A DNA stretch of 64,000 nucleotides from Roseomonas sp. CECT 9278. GTDB taxonomy: Bacteria; Pseudomonadota; Alphaproteobacteria; Acetobacterales; Acetobacteraceae. The notes under the pieces are model-generated. The model was given only the letters and a program-made list of their open reading frames with translations, ran no database searches and was not told the origin of the DNA. The translations under genes and the position numbers were made by a program. Position 1 is the first letter of the stretch, and each line of letters opens with the position of its first letter. The stretch lies in the NCBI RefSeq assembly GCF_918698155.1, contig NZ_CAKKLX010000003.1, forward strand, positions 62,001-126,000, written 5' to 3'. Positions 1-8,014 of this stretch are shown one piece after another.

Positions 1-384
1 GCCGTGCACCAGCCCCTTCGCACCTTCCAGCATCCCGCGCGCGACGCGTTCGGCGCCGCCCATCTCCCACAGGATATTGGCGTGGATGCGGCCCTTGCCG
101 CCGGCCATGTCGTGCGCGCGCTTGGCCTGCGCGATGGCGCCATCGATCGCGTAGCGGACCAGCTCCTCGTGCCGGTCGCGGCGCGTCTTGCCATGGTAGA
201 CCTGCGGGATCGGGTTGCCGTCCGCATCGTAGGAATCGGCATTGACGGCGGAGAAGGTGCCGGCGCCGCCGGCGGCCGCCCAGGCGCCGCAGGTCGCGCC
301 ATTGGAGACGGCAACGCCCTTGCCGCCTTCGACCAGCGGCAGGACGTCCACGCCGCCCATGCGAATCGTATTGATGGCCTTCAA
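1..384 (-). CDS. nitronate monooxygenase family protein (partial, N-terminus)
   Basis: Gene runs off the left edge; only the first 128 codons are visible. The translation (MGGVDVLPLVEGGKG near residues 9-23, SNGATCGAWAAAGGAGTFS, later ILWEMGGAERVARGML) matches my recollection of the FMN-dependent nitronate monooxygenase / 2-nitropropane dioxygenase family, which oxidises alkyl nitronates in the cytoplasm. The first in-frame start with a plausible ribosome binding site is TTG at 384 (GGGAG about 9 nt before it); an ATG eight codons later is the alternative. It lies downstream of pnp on the same strand but is separated from it by a strong hairpin, so it is probably its own unit. The active-site half is outside the window, so function rests on the N-terminus only. 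Confidence 0.7.
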   Translation of the reverse strand, partial: MKAINTIRMGGVDVLPLVEGGKGVAVSNGATCGAWAAAGGAGTFSAVNADSYDADGNPIPQVYHGKTRRDRHEELVRYAIDGAIAQAKRAHDMAGGKGRIHANILWEMGGAERVARGMLEGAKGLVHG

Positions 385-427
385 CGAATGGCGCTCCCAG
401 CGACCAGCGTGACAGCTATATGGCACG

Positions 428-457
428 TGCCGGGGTCCCTGACAGGGGACCCCGGCA
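428..457 (-). terminator. hairpin between pnp and the nitronate monooxygenase gene
   Basis: A perfect 12-bp inverted repeat (428-439 with 446-457) with a 6-nt loop starts 7 nt beyond the pnp stop codon. It has no T-run on the minus strand, so it is better described as a terminator-like or mRNA 3'-end protecting hairpin than a classical intrinsic terminator. Confidence 0.6.
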
Positions 458-463
458 GGTGAC

Positions 464-2680
464 TCAGTCGGCCGCTTCGCCGCCGCGGTCGCGGCGCGGG
501 CCGCGATCGCCACGGTCGCGGCGTTCGCCGCCACGATCCGGGCCATCCTCGCGCGGGCGGCGCGCGCCGACCTGCTCGGTGATGTCCGCGCCCGTCGCCT
601 GGTCGACCACGCGCATCGACAGCTTGACCTTGCCGCGGTCGTCGAAGCCCAGGACCTTGACCTTCACCTGGTCGCCTTCCTTGACGATGTCGGAGGTCTT
701 GTTGACGCGCTCCTGCGCCAGCTCGCTGATGTGCACGAGCCCGTCCTTGGCGCCGAGGAAGTTCACGAAGGCGCCGAATTCGGCGGTCTTCACGACCTTC
801 CCGTTGTAGATCACGCCCACCTCGGGTTCGGCCACGATGCCACGGATCCAGTCGATGGCGCGCTGCGCGGCTTCCACCGACGTGGCCGCCACCTTGATGG
901 TGCCGTCATCCTCGATGTCGACCTTGGTGCCGGTCTGCTCGGTGATCTCGCGGATCACCTTGCCGCCGGAGCCGATCACGTCGCGGATCTTGTCCTTCGG
1001 CACGTTGATGACCGTGATGCGCGGCGCGGTCGCCGCCACGTCCGAACGGTTGCCCGACAGGCCCTTCGACATCTCGCCCAGGATGTGCAGGCGGCCATCA
1101 CGCGCCTGGTCGAGCGCGATCTTCATGATCTCGAAGGTGATGGACGTGATCTTGATGTCCATCTGCAGGCTGGTGATGCCCACATCGGTGCCGGCCACCT
1201 TGAAGTCCATGTCACCCAGGTGGTCTTCGTCGCCCAGGATGTCGGACAGCACGGCGAAGCCGCGGTCTTCCTTGATCAGGCCCATGGCGATGCCCGCGCA
1301 GGGGCGCTTCAGCGGCACGCCGGCATCCATCATGGACAGCGAGGTGCCGCAGACCGTCGCCATGGACGACGAGCCGTTGGACTCCGTGATCTCCGACACC
1401 ACGCGGATGGTGTAGGGGAACTTCGCCTTCTCCGGCAGCAGCGGATGGATGGCGCGCCAGGCCAGCTTGCCATGGCCCACTTCGCGCCGGCCCGGGGAGC
1501 CCATGCGGCCCGTCTCGCCCACCGAATAGGGCGGGAAATTGTAGTGCAGCATGAAGTCTTCGCGGTATTCGCCGGGCAGCGCGTCGATGATCTGCTCGTC
1601 CTGGCCGGTGCCCAGCGTGGCCACGCAGAGCGCCTGCGTCTCGCCACGGGTGAACAGCGCGGAGCCATGCGCGCGGGGCAGCACGCCCACTTCCGCCACG
1701 ATCGGGCGCACGGTGCGGGTGTCACGCCCGTCGATGCGCTTGCCGGTGTCGAGGATGTTGTTGCGCACCACGTCGGCCTCGAGCTCCTTCAAGAGCCCCT
1801 TGGCCGCGCCCACATCGGCACCCTCGGCTTCCAGCGCGGCGGCGATCTTCTTCTTGACCGCGCCGACCTTGTCCTGGCGGACCAGCTTCTGCGTCTCGGT
1901 ATAGGCCACCGCCATCTCGGCGCGGCCCAGTTCGGCGATGCGCTTCTTCAGCGCCTTGGTGGCCTCGGATTCCTCAGGCACCGCCCAGGGTTCCTTGGCG
2001 GCGACCTCGGCCAGGTCGATGATCGCCTGGATCACCGGCTGGAACGACTTGTGGCCGAATTCGACGGCGCCGAGCATCACCTCCTCGGTCAGCTCGCTCG
2101 CCTCGGATTCCACCATCAGCACGCCCTCGGCCGTGCCGGCGAGGACCAGGTCGAGCACGCTTTCCTTGCGCTGCTCGGCGGTCGGGTTCAGCACGTACTG
2201 GCCGTTGATGTAGCCCACGCGCGCGCCGGCGATCGGCCCGAAGAAGGGAATGCCCGACAGGGTCAGGGCGGCCGAGCAGCCGACCATGGCGACGATGTCG
2301 GCCTCGTTCTCGAGGTCATGCGACAGCACGGTCGCGACCACCTGCACTTCATTGCGGAACCCATCGGGGAACAGCGGGCGGATCGGGCGGTCGATCAGGC
2401 GGGAGGTCAGCGTCTCGAATTCGGACGGGCGGCCCTCACGCTTGAAGAAGCCGCCCGGGATCTTGCCGGCGGCGAAGGCCTTCTCCTGGTAGTTCACCGT
2501 GAGCGGGAAGAAGTCCTGCCCCGGCTTCACGCTGCGCGCGCCGACGGCGGTGCACAGCACGATGGTGTCGCCCAGGCGGGCCAGCACGGCGCCATCGGCC
2601 TGGCGGGCGATCTTGCCGGTTTCCAGCACCAGGGTCTTGTCGCCCCAGGCGATTTCCTTGCGGAAGTACTTGTCGAACAT
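464..2680 (-). CDS. pnp: polyribonucleotide nucleotidyltransferase (PNPase)
   Basis: Phosphorolytic 3'-to-5' exoribonuclease of the RNA degradosome, cytoplasmic trimer. The 738-residue product has the full architecture: two RNase PH-type domains (the first from about residue 12, starting [13 protein letters not shown]), a KH domain at about 553-618 with the [10 protein letters not shown] loop, an S1 domain at about 620-689 ([21 protein letters not shown]), and an Arg/Asp/Gly-rich tail of about 30 residues. The ATG at 2680 is chosen because it gives the family N-terminus and has AGAGGA 6-11 nt upstream; the reading frame stays open for another 73 codons upstream by chance. Unusually for this gene, no rpsO lies directly upstream; a 384-bp gap and an AbrB-family gene are there instead. 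Confidence 0.97.
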   Translation of the reverse strand: MFDKYFRKEIAWGDKTLVLETGKIARQADGAVLARLGDTIVLCTAVGARSVKPGQDFFPLTVNYQEKAFAAGKIPGGFFKREGRPSEFETLTSRLIDRPIRPLFPDGFRNEVQVVATVLSHDLENEADIVAMVGCSAALTLSGIPFFGPIAGARVGYINGQYVLNPTAEQRKESVLDLVLAGTAEGVLMVESEASELTEEVMLGAVEFGHKSFQPVIQAIIDLAEVAAKEPWAVPEESEATKALKKRIAELGRAEMAVAYTETQKLVRQDKVGAVKKKIAAALEAEGADVGAAKGLLKELEADVVRNNILDTGKRIDGRDTRTVRPIVAEVGVLPRAHGSALFTRGETQALCVATLGTGQDEQIIDALPGEYREDFMLHYNFPPYSVGETGRMGSPGRREVGHGKLAWRAIHPLLPEKAKFPYTIRVVSEITESNGSSSMATVCGTSLSMMDAGVPLKRPCAGIAMGLIKEDRGFAVLSDILGDEDHLGDMDFKVAGTDVGITSLQMDIKITSITFEIMKIALDQARDGRLHILGEMSKGLSGNRSDVAATAPRITVINVPKDKIRDVIGSGGKVIREITEQTGTKVDIEDDGTIKVAATSVEAAQRAIDWIRGIVAEPEVGVIYNGKVVKTAEFGAFVNFLGAKDGLVHISELAQERVNKTSDIVKEGDQVKVKVLGFDDRGKVKLSMRVVDQATGADITEQVGARRPREDGPDRGGERRDRGDRGPRRDRGGEAAD

Positions 2681-3064
2681 CGGTCGTCCTCTCGTCGCAT
2701 GGCACCGGATGCGCCCTGCGGACCATGCCCGCCCGTCCTTGCGCGGGCGGCGGCACGGCGGATGGGGCCAGGCTTGGCCCCGGGAGCGACACGGAGGGCA
2801 GCACAGGGGCGCACCGCGGATCCAAGGACCGGCGTGGTCGGCGTCTCGGGCGGCATGGGGTGGGCCCATCGCGGGGTCCGCGACGGGAAGGCCGCCCATG
2901 TGGCCGGAGACGCCGCGCCGGTCCGGTCAAGGAGGCCCGCGGCAGCACTGTCAGCCCGCCGCGGTCGCGGCGGTTGGCGCGCCCCGGCATCGGGCCGGTC
3001 GCTTCCAGGGGGGCATATGGCGCGGATCGCGGGAAAAGGCTACCGGAAACTCCCGGCCGGCGCG
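2681..3064. other. 384-bp gap upstream of pnp, no gene recognised
   Basis: Long frames cross this stretch on both strands, but none has a family match, a ribosome binding site or a sensible start. It should hold the pnp promoter and leader on the minus strand; I could not pick out a convincing sigma-70 motif. The ribosomal protein S15 gene often found here is absent. Confidence 0.5.
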
Positions 3065-4096
3065 CTACCGCCCATGCAGCCACCGGAAGGCCGGCGGCGT
3101 CAGCACCGTCACCAGGAAGATGCGCGTGACATGCAGCGTCACGATCAGCGCCACATCCATGCCCAGCACCTTGCCGGTCAGGCTCATTTCCGCCACGCCG
3201 CCCGGCGCGGTGCCCAGCAGCATGGCGCCCAGCGGCGCGCCGAACAGCCAGGCCAGCGCCGCCCCTGCCACCGCGCAGGCCACCATCAGCAACACCACCT
3301 GCACCACCGCATGCGGCAGGAAGCGGCGCAGCGGGCGGATCGTCTCGCGCCCGAAGGCGGCGCCCAGGCTGGCCCCCAGCACCACCTGCGCCAGCGCCGA
3401 CAGCCACGCCGGCACGCCCGACAGCACCACGCCCGAAGCCGTCAGCGCCGCCGTCACCGCCAGCGGCCCCAGCATCCACCCCGCACGCACGCCCACGCGC
3501 ACCAGCGCCCAGCCCGCCGCCAGCCCGCCCAGCACCTGCAGCACCAGGATGCCGGGCAGGAAGGGCAGCACGGCGGAGGCCTGCGGCACATCCCCGCGCA
3601 GCCCCGCCAATGCGAAAAGGTTGGGCACCAGCACCACCACCGAGCAGACTCGCAGCAGCTGCGCCAGGGCCACCGGCGCCGGCCGCCCGCCATAGGATTC
3701 CGCCAGCATCGCCATGTCCGCGACCCCGCCCGGGATCGATGAGAACCAGGCCGTCGCCATGTCCACCTTGCCGCGACGCGCCAGCACCGGCGCCAGCGCC
3801 GCGCCGATCGCCAGGGTGATGAAGGCCGCCAGCACCAGCAGCGCCGCCTGCGAGACCAGCACCGCCGCCGTCGCCGGCGTGAAATAGGCGCCGAGCGCGA
3901 TCCCGATGATGCCGAGGAAGCCGTTGCGCAGCCGCGGGTCGGCCTCGGCCGGCGCGCCCGACAGCCGCGCGGCGGCCACCGCCACCAGCGACCCGATCAG
4001 CCAGGGCAGCGGCAGCTGCAGCGCCCAGAACGCCGCCCCGCCCACCGCGCCGATCGCGCCCCCCAGCAGCAGGCGCAGGATGCGCGCCGCCGTCAT
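3065..4096 (-). CDS. AbrB-family (AmoA-like) integral membrane protein
   Basis: 343-residue protein of the PF05145/COG3180 'AbrB / ammonia monooxygenase-like' membrane family (unrelated to the Bacillus AbrB DNA-binding regulator). About ten hydrophobic segments cover the chain. Two halves repeat the same signature: SSIPGGVADMAML at about 117-129 and TAPGGVAEMSLTG at about 298-310, the internal duplication expected of this family. Biochemical role is not established; transporter function is generally assumed. Gene stands alone on the minus strand upstream of pnp; the 4.1-4.3 kb stretch behind it holds nothing I recognise. Confidence 0.85.
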   Translation of the reverse strand: MTAARILRLLLGGAIGAVGGAAFWALQLPLPWLIGSLVAVAAARLSGAPAEADPRLRNGFLGIIGIALGAYFTPATAAVLVSQAALLVLAAFITLAIGAALAPVLARRGKVDMATAWFSSIPGGVADMAMLAESYGGRPAPVALAQLLRVCSVVVLVPNLFALAGLRGDVPQASAVLPFLPGILVLQVLGGLAAGWALVRVGVRAGWMLGPLAVTAALTASGVVLSGVPAWLSALAQVVLGASLGAAFGRETIRPLRRFLPHAVVQVVLLMVACAVAGAALAWLFGAPLGAMLLGTAPGGVAEMSLTGKVLGMDVALIVTLHVTRIFLVTVLTPPAFRWLHGR

Positions 4097-4321
4097 GCCG
4101 GACCGCCAGCGGCAACCGGCCGCCGCACCGGCACCGCCGCGCGATCACGCCGGCGCGCCGTCCCCGGCCGCATCACCACGCCACCGCCCTGTCGGAAGGA
4201 AGAAATCCGCCCCGCTCCATCCACGGCGCCGCAAGCTGCGGCGCAGCCTTCCGCCCGGCGGCGCTGGCCACCGGCACGGGCCGATCCCGGCAGGTTTCGT
4301 GCCAGCCCGGCCGGCAGCCGC

Positions 4322-5152
4322 TCAGGCGGCGACCAGGATCCGGTCGCGGCCCTGCTGCTTGGCGTCATAGAGCGCCCGGTCGGCCGCCGCCAGGGCAGCA
4401 TCCAGCGCCGCATCCGTGGCACCCGCGCCGACCACCGCCACGCCGGCGCTCAACGTCACCGCCACCTCTCCGCCGGCCGGATGCGCCACCGTGGCGCGCA
4501 CCAGGGCGCGCAGCCGCTCCGCGACCGACACCGCATCGGCGATGTCGTCGCCGGGCAGCAGCAGGGCGAATTCCTCCCCGCCCATCCGCCCGGACACGTC
4601 GCTGCCGCGTACCGACGCGCGGATCGCCGCGCCCACACCACGCAGCACCACATCCCCCGCGGCATGGCCATGGCCGTCATTGATGGCTTTGAAGCGGTCG
4701 AGGTCGAAGGCCACCACCGCGCAGGGCTCGCCCTGCCGGCGCGCCGCCTGCAAGGCCGCGACGGCCCGTTGCGTGAAGCCGCGGCGGTTCGGCAGGCCGG
4801 TCAGCGGATCGGTCTCGGACTGCGCGGCGAGGCGCAGCTCCAGCGCATCGCGCTGCCGCCAGCCTTCGATCAGCAGCAGGAAGAACAGCGGCACCAGCAC
4901 GTCGATGACGCGCCAGCTCCAGTCGTCGGCCGTGGTCTCGGGCGCCGCGCCGCGCGCGATGGTGTCCAGCACGTCGCGCAGCGCCAGCCAGGCGATCGCC
5001 AGCAGCATCACCGCCCCGACCAGGCGCAGCAGCCGCCGCATCATGTCGGCGCGGGTGTTCACGGCGCGGACCGCACCGAAGGCGATGGCGGCCAGCGCCA
5101 GCAGCACGGTCGCGCTGCGGACGGCGATGTAGACATAGGAGTCTGTCGGCAC
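4322..5152 (-). CDS. membrane-bound diguanylate cyclase (GGDEF)
   Basis: Makes cyclic di-GMP from two GTP. The N-terminal third carries three hydrophobic segments (about residues 8-32, 41-62 and 85-102) with no recognisable sensory domain; the C-terminal GGDEF domain begins at DPLTGLPNRRGF. The active-site motif is intact as GGEEF (about residue 190), and an allosteric product-inhibition site RxxD (RGSD) lies five residues before it, so feedback inhibition is likely. The start is uncertain: GTG at 5152 is chosen because upstream codons overlap the divergently transcribed phosphoesterase region; its Shine-Dalgarno is poor. The two genes diverge from a gap of about 58 bp and could share control. 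Confidence 0.88.
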   Translation of the reverse strand: MPTDSYVYIAVRSATVLLALAAIAFGAVRAVNTRADMMRRLLRLVGAVMLLAIAWLALRDVLDTIARGAAPETTADDWSWRVIDVLVPLFFLLLIEGWRQRDALELRLAAQSETDPLTGLPNRRGFTQRAVAALQAARRQGEPCAVVAFDLDRFKAINDGHGHAAGDVVLRGVGAAIRASVRGSDVSGRMGGEEFALLLPGDDIADAVSVAERLRALVRATVAHPAGGEVAVTLSAGVAVVGAGATDAALDAALAAADRALYDAKQQGRDRILVAA

Positions 5153-5210
5153 GTTCCTGGTCCCGCGGCGCTGACGCGGGCTAGACTGCCACGCTCCCGT
5201 TAACGGATCG

Positions 5211-6947
5211 ATGCCCATGGCCTTCGCCGACCCACGCGACGGGGATCTCGAGGATGATGCCTCAAGCACCTCCCGCCATTCGCTGCTGGGCCATGCCTCC
5301 CATATCCTGCTCGAGATCAGCCTGCCGAAGCTGGCGCTCGCCGCGCTGCTGCTGCTGGTGGTGCCGGCGGTGCTGATCGGCGCGGCGCCGAAGGTCGCGC
5401 TGTGGTTCGCCGACCAGGTCTGGGCGCGGGTCTCGGACGCCGGCCGCTGGATCACCGTGATCGCCGTCCTGCTGCTGGCCGCCGGAATCCTGTGGCGCTG
5501 GAGCGCACGGCTGCTGCGCGCGGTCGAGCGCAATTTCTGGGCGCTGAACGCCGCGCTGGTGCAGCCGCTGTACATGGCGGTGCGCGAACTGGTCGGCCTG
5601 GCGCTGGAATTCGTCGCGCCGACGCGGGACTTCGCCGCGGCGCGCCGCCTGGCCGGGCTGGTCGCCGGCAGCCTGCTGGCGGTTGGCGCGGCGCTGGTCG
5701 CGCTGGCCGTGGGGCCGCTGCCCAGCGTGATCGTGGACGATCTCTCGCCCGCCGGCCTGCTGCGCGCCGCCGGCGACTCGCTGTCCAACGGCATCTGGGC
5801 CATCGCCGTGTACCTGATGGTCGGCGCGCCGGCCTGGTCGGTGGCCGAGGCCCTGGCCGGCTCCCCGCAGGAGATCGACAGCGCCATCGTCCCTGGCACC
5901 GCGGCCTGGCGCATCGCGCACCTGTCCGACATCCATGTGGTCGGCGACCCCTATGGGTTCCGCCTGGAATGCGGGCGCGACGGCCCGCGCGGCAATGCCC
6001 GCCTGGACGCCGCGCTCGCGGTGCTCGCGGCCGAGGACGCGCGCGAACGCCTCGACTGGATCATGGTCACGGGCGATGTCACGGATGCCGGGCGCAATGC
6101 TGAATACATCGCCTTCGAGGAAGCGCTGGCGCGCCATCCCGCACTGCGCGACCGCGTCCTGGTCATTCCCGGCAACCACGACGTCAACATCGTGGACCGC
6201 GCCAATCCGGCGCGGCTGGAACTGCCGATCGCGCCGGGAGGATCGCTGCGGCGGCTGCGCATGCTGGCCGCCACCGCGCGGCTGCAAGGCCACCGCGTGC
6301 ACGTGATGGACCGCGCCGCGCGCGCCCTGGGGCCGACGCTCAACGACTGGCTGGCGGCCGATGGCCGTGGCGCCGCGCTGGCGCGCTTCATGGACGATGG
6401 CGGCATCCGCGCCGGCCTGGCGGCACGCGAGGTCTGGAACCAGGCCTGGCCCATGGTGGTGCCGCCGCCGGCGCCCGATGGCCTCGGCGTGATCCTGCTG
6501 GATTCGAATGCCGAGACGCATTTCTCCTTCACCAATGCGCTCGGCCTGGTCGGCATGGACCAGATGCGCGCGGCGGAAGCCGCGATGGCGCAGTTCCCCC
6601 GCGCGCGCTGGCTGGTCGCGCTGCACCACCATCTGATGGAATACCCGCGCCCCGGCGCCGCGCTGGCCGAACGCATCGGCACCGCGCTGGTCAATGGCCA
6701 TTGGGTGCTGGGGCGGTTACGGCGCGTCGCGGCGCGCGTGCTGGTGCTGCATGGCCATCGCCATTTCGACTGGATGGGCACGAGCGGCGCGCTGCGCATC
6801 GCCTCCGCGCCATCGCCCGTCATGGGCGCGCCGGACCGGCCGGAGGGGCGTTTCTGGATCCATGCGCTGGCGCCGTCGGCGGATGGCGGCCTGGCGATGC
6901 TGGCGCCGCGGCCGGTCGCGGTGCCGGAGCCGCGGTCAGGGGCCTGA
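5211..6947 (+). CDS. membrane-anchored calcineurin-type metallophosphoesterase
   Basis: 578 residues. The first ~220 residues contain four hydrophobic segments (LALAALLLLVVPAVLIG; WITVIAVLLLAAGILW; a segment near 155-180; one near 205-220). The rest is a two-metal phosphoesterase with all ligand motifs in order: SDIHV (D-x-H, ~237), TGDVTDAG (~286), PGNHDVN (~320), LHHHLM (~471) and HGHRHF (~514). The substrate is unknown; the family includes nucleotidases, cyclic nucleotide and lipid-A precursor hydrolases. Two in-frame ATGs six bases apart (5211 and 5217) are possible starts. It diverges from the diguanylate cyclase gene, which tempts a nucleotide-signalling link, but that is speculation. 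Confidence 0.85.
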   Translation: MPMAFADPRDGDLEDDASSTSRHSLLGHASHILLEISLPKLALAALLLLVVPAVLIGAAPKVALWFADQVWARVSDAGRWITVIAVLLLAAGILWRWSARLLRAVERNFWALNAALVQPLYMAVRELVGLALEFVAPTRDFAAARRLAGLVAGSLLAVGAALVALAVGPLPSVIVDDLSPAGLLRAAGDSLSNGIWAIAVYLMVGAPAWSVAEALAGSPQEIDSAIVPGTAAWRIAHLSDIHVVGDPYGFRLECGRDGPRGNARLDAALAVLAAEDARERLDWIMVTGDVTDAGRNAEYIAFEEALARHPALRDRVLVIPGNHDVNIVDRANPARLELPIAPGGSLRRLRMLAATARLQGHRVHVMDRAARALGPTLNDWLAADGRGAALARFMDDGGIRAGLAAREVWNQAWPMVVPPPAPDGLGVILLDSNAETHFSFTNALGLVGMDQMRAAEAAMAQFPRARWLVALHHHLMEYPRPGAALAERIGTALVNGHWVLGRLRRVAARVLVLHGHRHFDWMGTSGALRIASAPSPVMGAPDRPEGRFWIHALAPSADGGLAMLAPRPVAVPEPRSGA

Positions 6948-7017
6948 AGCGGCTGTCGTCGGCCACAACGCCCTCAGCGTCGCGCCGGGGATCACGCTCA
7001 TCCCGCGCGGGCGCTGT

Positions 7018-7896
7018 TCAGGGCGCGAGCGCACCCGCCAGCCGCGCCACATGGTCATGGCCCATGCGCGCATAGGTCAGCGGATGCGCGCGGGCGGGAT
7101 CCTGCTCAGCCTCGACCACCAGCCAGCCCTCGTAGCCGCGCAGCGCGGCGAAGACCGCGGCGAAATCCACGCTGCCGTCGCCGGGCACGGTGAACACGCC
7201 ATCCAGCACCGCCGCCAGGAACGGCAGGTCGCGCGCCTTCGCATCGGCCATGACCGGCGCGCGCACATCCTTGCAATGCACATGCGCGATCCGCCCGGCA
7301 TGGGTGCGCGCCGCCAGCACCGGATCGCCGCCGGCGAAGGTCAGGTGGCCGGTATCAAGCAGCAGGTGGAAGGCCGGGCCGGTCGAGGCCATCAGCCGGT
7401 CGATCTCGGCCTGCGTCTCGATCACCGTGCCCATGTGGTGGTGGTACGCGAGGCGCAGCCCGCGCGCCGCCATGCGCCGCGCCATCTCGTCCAGCCGCGG
7501 CGCGAGCACGGCCCAGTCGGCATCGGTCAGCACCGGGCGGCGCGACAGCGGCGTGGTGCGTTCGCCGTGCACGGCGCGCGAGACCTCGGCGAAGACGCAG
7601 GCAGTGCAGCCCAGCGCCTGCAATAGCGCGAGGTGGGGTTCGGCGGCCGCCATCTCGGCCTCCACGTCGCGTTCCAGCAGGCGCGACCCGTACCAGCCGG
7701 AGGCAAGCGCCAGGCCGTGCCGCGCCAGGATCGGCGCCAGCGTCGCGGCGTCGCGCGGGAATTTGTTGCCGAGTTCGACGCCCGCGAAGCCGGCCTGGTT
7801 CGCTTCGGACAGGCAGGTCCCGAGCGGCGTCGCCGCGCCGAGTTCCGGCATGTCGTCGTTGGTCCAGGTCAGCGGGTTGATGGCAAGGCGGATCAC
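7018..7896 (-). CDS. iolE: myo-inosose-2 dehydratase
   Basis: Dehydrates 2-keto-myo-inositol to 3D-(3,5/4)-trihydroxycyclohexane-1,2-dione in inositol catabolism. TIM-barrel sugar-phosphate isomerase/epimerase fold; the diagnostic N-terminus INPLTWTNDDMPELG (residues 5-19) and the metal-site regions LAYHHHMGTVIET, LLLDTGHL and HVHCKDVR are all present. The 292-residue length is normal. I take GTG at 7896 as start (GGAG 7 nt upstream) because it gives the family N-terminus; an ATG at 7938 adds 14 residues but lies inside the 26-bp tandem repeat array. iolD follows the same strand upstream, 100 bp away. Confidence 0.93.
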   Translation of the reverse strand: MIRLAINPLTWTNDDMPELGAATPLGTCLSEANQAGFAGVELGNKFPRDAATLAPILARHGLALASGWYGSRLLERDVEAEMAAAEPHLALLQALGCTACVFAEVSRAVHGERTTPLSRRPVLTDADWAVLAPRLDEMARRMAARGLRLAYHHHMGTVIETQAEIDRLMASTGPAFHLLLDTGHLTFAGGDPVLAARTHAGRIAHVHCKDVRAPVMADAKARDLPFLAAVLDGVFTVPGDGSVDFAAVFAALRGYEGWLVVEAEQDPARAHPLTYARMGHDHVARLAGALAP

Positions 7897-7918
7897 TGTG
7901 GGGCTCCAGCTTGGCGGA

Positions 7919-8014
7919 TCACGGCGCGCCTCCGGCATTGCACCTCACGGCGCGCCTCCGGCATTGCACCTCACGGCGCGCCTCCGGCATTGCACCTCAC
8001 GGCGCGCCTCCGGC
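7919..8014. repeat. 26-bp tandem repeat, 3.7 copies, at the 3' end of iolD
   Basis: Three perfect 26-bp copies (7919-7944, 7945-7970, 7971-7996) plus 18 bp of a fourth (7997-8014). The fourth copy is the real 3' end of iolD, encoding its last residues (AGGAP) and stop; the others are duplications beyond the stop, each carrying another TGA and an ATG on the minus strand. Each unit contains the 8-bp palindrome GGCGCGCC. As 26 is not a multiple of three, the array runs through all three frames. Confidence 0.97.

Noticed and set aside
731-3742. A 1,003-codon plus-strand frame over pnp
   Set aside because: Antisense shadow of pnp and the AbrB-family gene; composition is the reverse-complement bias of the real genes.
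7919-8014. 26-bp direct repeats as a short CRISPR
   Set aside because: Copies abut with no spacers and are duplicates of the iolD 3' end.
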